From Anaerolineae bacterium (GTDB lineage: Bacteria; Chloroflexota; Anaerolineae; DUEN01): a stretch of DNA of 6,161 nucleotides. The stretch lies in contig JAGHDS010000338.1 of NCBI GenBank assembly GCA_021159845.1, positions 1-6,161 on the forward strand, given 5' to 3'. Of this stretch, positions 1 through 6,106 are shown one piece after another. The notes below the pieces were generated by a model. The model was not told the DNA's origin. It made no database searches and saw nothing but the letters and a program-made list of their open reading frames with translations. Every line of letters begins with the position of its first letter. Position 1 is the first letter of the stretch. A program made the translations under genes and the position numbers.

Positions 1-450
1 CAGCAGCACAGCAAAGGTTACAAGACCCAGCCGGACATCCTGAAGCATCTTCTCGCGGCTGGCCAGCCATGAGGCAATATAAATGATCATGGCGACTTTG
101 GCGAGCTCGCTGGGCTGCACGTGGCCGTGCAATAGCGTCCGGCGCGCTCCATGCAGCTCCCCTGGTATCATCAGGACCGCCCCCAGCAACAACAGGACGA
201 CCAGCATAATAGGGATCGCGAACCGCCGCCATACTCCATAGTCGATGACAGCCGCGACGATCATCGCCCCCAACCCTAGTGCAGCCCAGATGATCTGGTG
301 GATGAAGAAATACGTGCCTCGCCCAGTCAGGTGCTGAGCATAGGCGTAACTGGAACTATACACCGAGATCACCCCGAACCCTAACAGGGCCGCGACGATC
401 GCCAACAATGTCAGATCAACGTGCCGTCGCCTATTGCTCCGCCTGCTCAT
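1..450 (-). CDS. ftsW: FtsW, SEDS-family septal peptidoglycan glycosyltransferase (N-terminal part, cut by window edge)
   Basis: A reading frame of 150 codons opens at an ATG at 450 and runs off the left edge without a stop, so the C-terminal part is missing. SEDS proteins such as FtsW and RodA are multi-pass membrane enzymes that polymerise lipid II into glycan strands; FtsW works at the septum with a class B PBP. The visible part starts with a basic cytoplasmic tail (residues 2-10 rich in Arg), then membrane segments at about 11-38, 47-70 and 77-96. Next comes the SEDS signature, GARR (101-104) followed by QPSELAK (112-118), and then another membrane segment at about 118-130. The usual Trp after GARR is Thr105. 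GAGGG at 464-460 overlaps the murD stop and sits 9 bases before ATG 450. A second in-frame ATG at 456 is only 3 bases from it, so 450 is preferred, though 456 is possible. RodA cannot be excluded from sequence alone, but the position after murD favours FtsW. Confidence 0.93.
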   Translation of the reverse strand, partial: MSRRSNRRRHVDLTLLAIVAALLGFGVISVYSSSYAYAQHLTGRGTYFFIHQIIWAALGLGAMIVAAVIDYGVWRRFAIPIMLVVLLLLGAVLMIPGELHGARRTLLHGHVQPSELAKVAMIIYIASWLASREKMLQDVRLGLVTFAVLL

Positions 451-462
451 CGCCATTCACCC

Positions 463-1884
463 TCACAGGTCCCACACCAGCCGATGGAAGTGGTCACCGC
501 GCTCCGCGAAATCTCGGTAGGCATCAAAGCTGGTTCCACCCGGGGAGAGCAGCACCACCTCGCCGGGGAACGCCCGCCGAGCGGCCTCTTGCACCGCAGA
601 GGCCAGGTCATCGCACACCGTGATCGACTTCAGCATCCCGGCGCCATTCCCCTCGGCCGCCCGCACCTTCTCGGCGATCATGGGGCCGGCCTCCCCGAAA
701 CAGATCAACTGCCGCACACGCTGCTGCACCTCCCGAGCGAAAGCGCCCCACGGCAGTTTCTTATCCCGCCCCCCGGCCAGCAACACAATCGGGCGGTCGA
801 ATGAACGCAGGGCAGCGACCACGCGCTCGGGTGCTGTCGCGATCGAATCGTCAACCCAGAGCACCCCATCGCGCTCACGCACCTCCTCCAACCGGTGAGG
901 AACGCCGCGAAACGAGCGTATGGCTTTGGCCATTGCCTTGGGCGGCGCTCCCGCAGCTCCGGCGATCGCACAGGCCGCCAGGACGTTCAGTACGTTATGC
1001 CATCCCCGCAGCCGGATCTCCTTCCGGGGAAGGATCCCATACTCATGCCCCTCAGCCCGCCACACGATGGTCCCGTCCCGTATCAGGGCGCCGTTCTCCA
1101 CCGTGTGATGCCCGCCAAACCCCACCACGGAAGCGAGTAGCGGGAATTCAACAGCCGGCTGTCCCCGTCCTTCTGGAACCCGAACTCGTCCGTCCTGCCA
1201 CCATGCACCTGTGACCTCGTCGTCTGTTCCCAGCACGGCCACGTCACCCGGGCGCTGCCAGCGCAGGATGTTAGCCTTGGCGGCCGTGTAGTGGCTCATC
1301 GACGGGTGGCGGTCCAGATGGTTCGGCGTGACGTTGAGCACCGCCGCGATATGCGGGCTGCGCGTGCATAATTGCAGCTGGAAGCTGGACATCTCCAATA
1401 CCACCCAGTCCGTTGGGGCCACATCGTCCAGCCGATCGATGAGTGGAACGCCAATGTTGCCACCCACGTGGGCTCTCATCCCCGCCGCGCGCAGGATCTC
1501 CCCCACCAGCGTGGTGGTCGTCGTCTTCCCGGCCGACCCGGTGATGCCAATGATCGGAGCGGGGGAATACTCCAGAGTCAATTGAGCGTCATTGCTCAGC
1601 GGTATGCCGCGTGCCTGAGCTGCCCGGACGATCGGCAGATCCGTTGGAACACCCCCGCTGAGGCACAACAGGTCGCAATCATCCAGCAGCGTCTCCGGAT
1701 GCTCTCCCAGGGCGTATCGGATCGGCAATCCCTCCAGCGCCGCCATAGCCTGGACAAGTGCCGAAGCAGGCTGTCGATCACTGACGGTCACCCGGGCCCC
1801 CTGGGCAGCGAAGAAGCGCGCCAGAGCCGTCCCCTGGCGTCCCAACCCCAAGATGAGCACGGACTTCCCCGCCCACGGTCTCAT
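463..1884 (-). CDS. murD: MurD, UDP-N-acetylmuramoyl-L-alanine--D-glutamate ligase
   Basis: This is a complete cytoplasmic Mur ligase of 473 residues, close to the usual family length. It joins D-Glu to UDP-MurNAc-L-Ala using ATP. An N-terminal Rossmann-like domain begins with ILGLGRQGTA (11-20) and binds the UDP substrate. The ATP loop GITGSAGKTTTT lies at 113-124. EMSSFQLQ (164-171), NHLDRH (188-193) and Lys203 in YTAAKANIL, the counterpart of the carbamylated lysine, complete the central domain together with GWHNVLN (294-300). The C-terminal domain shows HRLEEV (330-335), DDSIATAPER (345-354), GGRDKK (371-376), LSPGGTSFD (446-454) and ERGD (461-464). The frame extends up to an ATG at 1926, but that start would overlap mraY by 20 bases. 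ATG 1884 is chosen because it has a clear GAGGG (1894-1890) 5 bases upstream and the protein then begins as MurD proteins normally do. Two motif deviations are visible: Ala118 in place of Asn in the ATP loop, and Ile348 in place of Lys in the DSKAT motif. Confidence 0.97.
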   Translation of the reverse strand: MRPWAGKSVLILGLGRQGTALARFFAAQGARVTVSDRQPASALVQAMAALEGLPIRYALGEHPETLLDDCDLLCLSGGVPTDLPIVRAAQARGIPLSNDAQLTLEYSPAPIIGITGSAGKTTTTTLVGEILRAAGMRAHVGGNIGVPLIDRLDDVAPTDWVVLEMSSFQLQLCTRSPHIAAVLNVTPNHLDRHPSMSHYTAAKANILRWQRPGDVAVLGTDDEVTGAWWQDGRVRVPEGRGQPAVEFPLLASVVGFGGHHTVENGALIRDGTIVWRAEGHEYGILPRKEIRLRGWHNVLNVLAACAIAGAAGAPPKAMAKAIRSFRGVPHRLEEVRERDGVLWVDDSIATAPERVVAALRSFDRPIVLLAGGRDKKLPWGAFAREVQQRVRQLICFGEAGPMIAEKVRAAEGNGAGMLKSITVCDDLASAVQEAARRAFPGEVVLLSPGGTSFDAYRDFAERGDHFHRLVWDL

Positions 1885-1889
1885 AGCAT

Positions 1890-1896
1890 CCCTCAC
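1890..1896 (-). promoter_or_regulatory. murD ribosome binding site
   Basis: On the minus strand this reads GTGAGGG, 5 bases before ATG 1884. It decides the murD start: the longer in-frame ATG at 1926 lies inside the end of mraY and has no comparable site assigned to it. Confidence 0.75.
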
Positions 1897-1906
1897 GTCC
1901 TGCGAT

Positions 1907-2911
1907 TTACAACAGCGCCAGTGCAATTCCCAACATCGCGCATAGGATGGAAACCAACCAAAATCGTTGCACCACTTGCGTCTCCGACCATCCCATCAGC
2001 TCGAAGTGGTGATGAAGCGGTGCCATCTTAAACAGGCGACGTCCCTCACCATAGCGATGCTTGGTGTACTTGAAATAGGCGACCTGCAGGATCACGGAAA
2101 GTGATTCCACCACTGGGATGAACGCGATCACGGGCAACAGCAGCCATTGTCCAGTCATCAACGCCACAACCCCCAGCGTTGCTCCTAACGCCAGCGACCC
2201 CGTGTCACCCATGAACAGCTCGGCCGGATAGGCGTTGTACCACAGGAAGGCGAGCAACGCGCCCACGACGGTAAACGAGAAAGCCACCAACCAAGCCTGG
2301 CCTTGTAGATGAGCGATGACCCCGTAGGCCACGAAGGCAATGGCCGACAGGCTACCCGCCAGCGCGTCGAGTCCATCACTTAAGTTGATAGCGTTGGAGG
2401 ACCCGACGATGATGAAGACGGCGATGGGCAGGATCAACGGCCCAATATGGATGAACTCCCGGACGGTTGGGATGCCAACGTAATCGAGGTTCGGTGGACC
2501 GAAATAGAGCACCAGCGCGATGATCGTGGCAAAGACCACCTGCCACCATGCCTTATATCGCGCCATGAGCCCCTCTCCCCTGGCCCGGCGGCCGCGCACC
2601 CCTTCCAGGTCATCGATGAACCCTAACAGGCCGAACATGAGCATACAGCCCATCAAAAGCAGCGTGGATTGCCCGATGTAGTTGAACCCCAGTAAGTTGG
2701 CTATGTTCAACGCTCCAGTGATGAAGACCACCGGGAAGATGATCATGACACCACCAGTCGTTGGCGTGCCTGTCTTCGTCTGATGGCTGCTAGGCCCCTC
2801 GATGCGAATCTGTTTGCCAATCCGGTATCGTCGTAATAAGTTGATGAGCGGGCGTCCCCAGATCACAGCCAGGAAGAAAGAGATCGTCCCTAACGTCAGC
2901 GAGTAGGCCAT
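1907..2911 (-). CDS. mraY: MraY, phospho-N-acetylmuramoyl-pentapeptide transferase
   Basis: This is a complete polytopic membrane enzyme of 334 residues that transfers phospho-MurNAc-pentapeptide from the UDP precursor to undecaprenyl phosphate, giving lipid I on the inner face of the membrane. All family signatures are visible: KTGTPTTGG (46-54), the paired catalytic-site aspartates D100 and D101 in GFIDD followed by a basic loop and GLMARYK (114-120), NAINLSDGLD (173-182), MGDTGSLALG (234-243) with the conserved Asp236, and the late FKMAPLHHHFELMGW (294-308) containing the HHH motif. Hydrophobic segments are spread through the whole length, as expected for about ten membrane helices. The ATG at 2911 shares one base with the TGA of murF (TGATG arrangement). 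It has a strong GAGGTGAT at 2924-2917, inside the last murF codons, so translation is probably coupled. The stop is TAA at 1909-1907. No key residue is missing. Confidence 0.98.
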   Translation of the reverse strand: MAYSLTLGTISFFLAVIWGRPLINLLRRYRIGKQIRIEGPSSHQTKTGTPTTGGVMIIFPVVFITGALNIANLLGFNYIGQSTLLLMGCMLMFGLLGFIDDLEGVRGRRARGEGLMARYKAWWQVVFATIIALVLYFGPPNLDYVGIPTVREFIHIGPLILPIAVFIIVGSSNAINLSDGLDALAGSLSAIAFVAYGVIAHLQGQAWLVAFSFTVVGALLAFLWYNAYPAELFMGDTGSLALGATLGVVALMTGQWLLLPVIAFIPVVESLSVILQVAYFKYTKHRYGEGRRLFKMAPLHHHFELMGWSETQVVQRFWLVSILCAMLGIALALL

Positions 2912-4371
2912 CAGCCATCACCTCGCTGGCAGAGCACATCAATGATCTGCTCCATCTGCTGGGCACGGGACCCCTTCACCAACACGATATCCCCACTTTG
3001 CAGGAGACCTCGTAGCACCTCTGAAGCCTCTTCATTACTCATCACAATCATGACGTCTGCGGCGTCGAGCCCGGAGGCGATCGCCTCTTGCCCGATGATC
3101 TGTGCGCGCGGCCCCACCGTGATCAGCTTCTGGACGACATCAGCGGCTCGACGCCCCACGATGACATGGCCCTCTCGCTCGTAGCTTCCCAGCTCCAGCA
3201 TATCGCCCAACACGGCGACGCGTCGGCCTTTCCCCTCGGGCGTTAGGTCTGCCAGCAAGTTCAGAGCCGCTATGGTCGAGGCCGGGCTGGCGTTGTAGGT
3301 GTCGTCAATCAACGTCGCCCCGCGGATGCCCGGGACCACCACCAACCGGAGTTGCCCAGACACATCCTGTATCCCGGCAATGATCTCGTCCCATCCCAAT
3401 CCCTCTATCAGGCCGACAGCAGCAGCACGTAGGGCCGTGTGAACGCTATGACGCCCCAGCAGCGGCACCTTGACATGGAGCGTCTCGTCTGCGTGGTGGA
3501 AGCGGAACCGGACACCTTGGAGCCCAAGGCTCTCGATCTCATCCGCCCACAGATCACATCCCGGCGTCAGCCCGTAGAAAAAGACGCTGGCCTGCGTCTG
3601 GCTCGCCATGTCTCGCACCCGCTCGTCATCATGGTTCAGCACAGCAACTCCTTCGGGCGCCGCGGGCAACGCGCGGACCAGCTCCGCTTTGGCCTGAACG
3701 ATGTGCTCGATGCTGCCCAACCGTTCCAGATGACTGGGACCGATATTGGTGACCACACCGACGTGAGGGCGGCCAATGGCGCAAAGCTGGGCGATCTCAC
3801 CCAACGCATACATTCCCATCTCCAACACGACCCGCTCGTGTTCGGGGCCGAGTTCTAGCAGCGTTAACGGAAGGCCGATCTCATTATTGTAATTCCCTGC
3901 GCTCTTGAGCACATTATAACGCTGCCTCAGAACGGCGGCGATCATCTCCTTGGTCGATGTCTTCCCAACACTTCCGGTGACCCCTACGACGCGCGGTGTG
4001 AACCGGGAACGCCAGGCGGCTGCCAAACGGTGTAGGCCATCCAGACTATTCTGCACAAGAAAGAGCAAAGGCGCGATCTGCTCATTGCTATGGCGACGCC
4101 ACTCCACCGTCGTCGTATCGACGACGCCCGCGCGGCCGATCACAGCCTCCGGTACGCGCTCCACAATTGCCCCGACAGCTCCCGCCTCGAGAGCATCGAG
4201 GAGGTAGTTATGGCCATCGGTGTGTTCACCGGGTAGCGCGATGAATAGACTACCCGCCTGAACCAGGCGGGAGTCTATGACAACGCTTGAGATGGCCACC
4301 GATGCCATCTCTATGGGGGCCGATTGGCCACATAGCGCCGACCACACGTCGGCTAGCGTTAGCCGAGTCAC
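2911..4371 (-). CDS. murF: MurF, UDP-N-acetylmuramoyl-tripeptide--D-alanyl-D-alanine ligase
   Basis: This complete Mur ligase of 486 residues adds D-Ala-D-Ala to the UDP-MurNAc-tripeptide in the cytoplasm. The N-terminal domain carries VIDSRLVQAGSLFIALPG (31-48) and DGHNYL (52-57), typical of the MurE/MurF type. The ATP loop is GVTGSVGKTSTKE (130-142). NYNNEIGLPLTLLEL (160-174) is diagnostic of MurF. EMGMYALGEIAQL (184-196), TNIGPSHLERLGS (208-220) and Lys228, the likely carbamylated lysine in QAKAEL, follow. The C-terminal domain has DDTYNASPAS (356-365), LGDMLELG (388-395), His402 and VKGSRAQQMEQ (465-475). The frame stays open upstream to an ATG at 4497, but that would overlap ftsI by 125 bases. 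GTG 4371 is chosen because AGGGAG (4381-4376) lies 4 bases before it and homology starts there. It begins one base after the ftsI stop. Oddities are Val134 in place of Asn in the ATP loop, a degenerate HNxxN motif (GRHSVHTALRAA, 306-317), and strong inverted repeats in the early coding region. Confidence 0.97.
   Translation of the reverse strand: MTRLTLADVWSALCGQSAPIEMASVAISSVVIDSRLVQAGSLFIALPGEHTDGHNYLLDALEAGAVGAIVERVPEAVIGRAGVVDTTTVEWRRHSNEQIAPLLFLVQNSLDGLHRLAAAWRSRFTPRVVGVTGSVGKTSTKEMIAAVLRQRYNVLKSAGNYNNEIGLPLTLLELGPEHERVVLEMGMYALGEIAQLCAIGRPHVGVVTNIGPSHLERLGSIEHIVQAKAELVRALPAAPEGVAVLNHDDERVRDMASQTQASVFFYGLTPGCDLWADEIESLGLQGVRFRFHHADETLHVKVPLLGRHSVHTALRAAAVGLIEGLGWDEIIAGIQDVSGQLRLVVVPGIRGATLIDDTYNASPASTIAALNLLADLTPEGKGRRVAVLGDMLELGSYEREGHVIVGRRAADVVQKLITVGPRAQIIGQEAIASGLDAADVMIVMSNEEASEVLRGLLQSGDIVLVKGSRAQQMEQIIDVLCQRGDG
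2917..2924 (-). promoter_or_regulatory. mraY ribosome binding site inside the end of murF
   Basis: The minus strand reads GAGGTGAT, a near-full match to the anti-Shine-Dalgarno complement, 5 bases before ATG 2911. It lies within the last codons of murF. An ATG at 2918-2916 overlaps this site but is out of frame with MraY. Confidence 0.8.
4108..4126. repeat. Third inverted repeat in murF (8-bp stem, 3-base loop)
   Basis: CGTCGTCG (4108-4115) and CGACGACG (4119-4126) pair perfectly around TAT. It lies at nucleotides 246-264 of murF, over a stretch encoding Val-Val-Asp-Thr-Thr-Thr. The arms are simple trinucleotide-like sequence, so the structure may be accidental. Confidence 0.5.
4245..4278. 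repeat. Inverted repeat (15-bp stem, 3-base loop) inside the 5' coding part of murF
   Basis: On the plus strand the left arm is ATAGACT (4245-4251), one unpaired A (4252), then CCCGCCTG (4253-4260). The loop is AAC (4261-4263) and the right arm is CAGGCGGG (4264-4271) followed by AGTCTAT (4272-4278). Every base of the two arms pairs except the bulged A. In the murF message it would cover nucleotides 94-127, codons 32 to the start of 43, which encode the conserved DSRxVxxG region. No run of T follows it on either strand, so it does not look like a Rho-independent terminator. The base pairing is seen directly; any function is unknown, and it may be a by-product of codon choice. Confidence 0.8.
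4289..4311. repeat. Second inverted repeat (8-bp stem, 7-base loop) just ahead of the first in the murF message
   Basis: GAGATGGC (4289-4296) is the exact reverse complement of GCCATCTC (4304-4311), with 7 bases between. In the murF message it spans nucleotides 61-83 and ends 10 bases before the larger stem-loop, so the two would form a tandem pair near the start of the coding region. Only the pairing is observed. Confidence 0.6.
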
Positions 4372-4372
4372 G

Positions 4373-6097
4373 TTACTCCCTGCTTGGTTGTGTCTCGCTG
4401 GGTGGTATATGCAATATCCGCACCACCTGGGATGCGATGTCCTGGAAGACAGGCACAGCGACATGGGTTGCCCATATGGAGCGAGTGGGGCGGTCAAGTT
4501 TGACGAGAATGGTCACCCGTGGGTCATCCGCGGGCAAAAACGCTACATAGGTGACGATGGTTTCGTTTTCACTATAGCCCGTGGGCGTAGGTACCTGGGC
4601 CGTACCCGTCTTGCCAGCCACTTTATACCCCGGAACCAGATCCGCGCCAAGTCCTCGCGCGGTGGCCTCGGCCATGATCTGCCGCATATGACGCGCCGTC
4701 TCCGCCTTAATAGCCCGCGGGTAAGGGCGTGGATGCACGCGTGCCACCCTTCCGTGATCGACCATCATACGTACCACGTGAGGATGCATGGGCACGCCGT
4801 CATTCGCGATGGCGGAAACGGCCGTGATCAATTGCAGAGGCGTTACGGTCAGCCCCTGCCCGTACGCGTTCGTGGCCAGATCCGACTCGCTCCAGACTGG
4901 GCTGTCGGGATTCTTGACGATACCTGGCTGCTCCCCTGCCAGGTCAACCTCAGTCGCCCGGCCGAAGCCGAACCGCCGCAGGTACCGGTAGAAGGTCTCC
5001 GGCCCCATCGCCAGGCTGACCTGGGCAGCCCCCACATTCAACGATTTGGCCAGGATGTCCACCAACGTGATCTTCCCGTGGCCACGGCGGTCGAAGTTAC
5101 GGATCTCACGCCCACCTACCACTAACACACCATTATCAATGAAGGTCTGATCCAGCGTGATGGCTCCGGAGTCCAGCCCCGCTGCCAACGTGAGCACTTT
5201 GACGACAGATCCGGGCTCGTATGGCCAGCTTACGTTCCGATTGATCCACTTCGACTTGCTCGCCTCATAGTAATGATTAGGATCGAAGCTGGGCTCGTTG
5301 GCCATCGCCAGGATCTCGCCTGTCTTGGGGTCCTGCACGATGACGGTGCCTGACCGGGCACCATAATATTCGACGGCGTGCTTAAGCTCCCCCTCCACCA
5401 CGAGCTGGATTGCCGAATCGATCGTCAATACCAGATCGCGCTCTACGGGCGAGGGAATGTAAGGCGTGAACGTGTCCGGTAAAGCCTCATCGCTGACCGG
5501 AACGCTACGCAGCACACTGGCGCCTTTCAGAAATTCCTGGTAGAATTCCTCTACGCCGTAGAAAGCTTTACCCTCACCGTTGACGAAGCCCAAGACATGG
5601 GCAGCTAGGTTCCCTTGGGGGTAATAACGCTTAGGGTGAGGATCGGCGCTAAGGCAAGCCCACTTATCCGTCTTCAACTGGGCGATCCTCTCCCCTGTTA
5701 CTTCATCAACGTCCTTAGCCAACAGGGTGTAAACAGCATCAGGCTTCGCCCGCATTTTGGCCAGGATCGCGTCAGCCGGCTGTCCCAATAAGGGCGCCAG
5801 GTCCTTGGCCAGTTCCTCTTGCTGTGCAGGAGGGATGACCTTCGGCGACACGCCGATGTCCCAACGATAAATGTCCGTTGCCATGAGACGCCCGGTCCGA
5901 TCCACGATGTTGCCACGCCTTGGGTAGACAAACTGAGGTGCCGCTTGTGGGTGCGGCGCGGCTAAGAGAGCATCCCTCTCCAGCACCTGCAAGCGCATCA
6001 GTTGCAGTGCTAAGACAAGCAACAAGCCAGTCAAGCCCGCGGCCGTAACTAGCACGCGTCGCCGGAATCGGTCGGAAGGTGCGTCGTCGGTGATCAT
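4373..6097 (-). CDS. ftsI: Class B penicillin-binding protein, septal transpeptidase FtsI/PBP3 type
   Basis: This complete protein of 574 residues is anchored by one N-terminal membrane helix (about 14-36) after a short charged cytoplasmic tail, with the rest outside the membrane. It crosslinks new peptidoglycan at the division site together with FtsW. The PBP dimerisation region begins with PRRGNIVDRTGRLMA (59-73) and includes HVLGFVNGEGKAFYGVEEFY (167-186). The transpeptidase domain has all three active-site motifs: S297-V-V-K300 in YEPGSVVK, S352-L-N354 in KSLNVGAAQ, and K496-T-G in VAGKTGTAQVP. NAYGQGLTVTPLQL (410-423) is also typical. The protein ends soon after the transpeptidase domain, with no C-terminal PASTA repeats. 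The ATG at 6097 is the only usable start: the same frame has a stop 9 bases upstream. It lacks a well-spaced Shine-Dalgarno, as GGGG touches the ATG. A PBP2/MrdA or sporulation paralogue is possible, but the dcw position favours FtsI. Confidence 0.95.
   Translation of the reverse strand: MITDDAPSDRFRRRVLVTAAGLTGLLLVLALQLMRLQVLERDALLAAPHPQAAPQFVYPRRGNIVDRTGRLMATDIYRWDIGVSPKVIPPAQQEELAKDLAPLLGQPADAILAKMRAKPDAVYTLLAKDVDEVTGERIAQLKTDKWACLSADPHPKRYYPQGNLAAHVLGFVNGEGKAFYGVEEFYQEFLKGASVLRSVPVSDEALPDTFTPYIPSPVERDLVLTIDSAIQLVVEGELKHAVEYYGARSGTVIVQDPKTGEILAMANEPSFDPNHYYEASKSKWINRNVSWPYEPGSVVKVLTLAAGLDSGAITLDQTFIDNGVLVVGGREIRNFDRRGHGKITLVDILAKSLNVGAAQVSLAMGPETFYRYLRRFGFGRATEVDLAGEQPGIVKNPDSPVWSESDLATNAYGQGLTVTPLQLITAVSAIANDGVPMHPHVVRMMVDHGRVARVHPRPYPRAIKAETARHMRQIMAEATARGLGADLVPGYKVAGKTGTAQVPTPTGYSENETIVTYVAFLPADDPRVTILVKLDRPTRSIWATHVAVPVFQDIASQVVRILHIPPSETQPSRE
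4376..4381 (-). promoter_or_regulatory. murF ribosome binding site overlapping the last ftsI codons
   Basis: The minus strand reads AGGGAG, which also encodes the final Arg-Glu of the penicillin-binding protein, then TAAC, then GTG 4371. It supports the GTG start over the upstream in-frame ATG at 4497 and implies coupling between the two genes. Confidence 0.75.
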
Positions 6098-6106
6098 CCC
6101 CGGTCT

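Noticed and set aside
1885..1926. N-terminal extension of murD to an ATG at 1926
   Set aside because: The extra 14 residues (MHWRCCKSQDVRDA) come from reading through the end of mraY and the gap after it; ATG 1884 has a good ribosome binding site and matches where MurD proteins begin.
1372..2031. Open plus-strand frame of 219 codons opposite murD and the end of mraY
   Set aside because: It is antisense to MurD motifs and the MraY C-terminus, and its translation is rich in Arg, Ser, Pro and Gln with no family resemblance.
3074..3087. Perfect 14-bp palindrome GAGGCGATCGCCTC in murF, containing the octamer GCGATCGC
   Set aside because: The octamer resembles the cyanobacterial HIP1 repeat, but I noticed only one other copy (962-969) and the genes do not look cyanobacterial; most likely chance in GC-rich coding sequence.
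4245..4278. The strong murF hairpin as a transcription terminator
   Set aside because: No T-run follows the stem on either strand, and it sits inside an intact essential gene within an operon.
4372..4497. N-terminal extension of murF to an ATG at 4497
   Set aside because: The 42 extra residues are the ftsI C-terminal coding region read in another frame; GTG 4371 with AGGGAG upstream is the better start.
4922..4944. 7-bp inverted repeat (ACCTGGC / GCCAGGT, 9-base loop) in ftsI
   Set aside because: Short stem with a longer loop, expected by chance in several kilobases, and no associated signal.
4277..5125. Open plus-strand frame of 282 codons opposite ftsI and the start of murF
   Set aside because: It lies antisense to a protein with complete FtsI motifs, crosses a gene junction and shows no recognisable domain; long antisense frames are common in GC-rich coding DNA.
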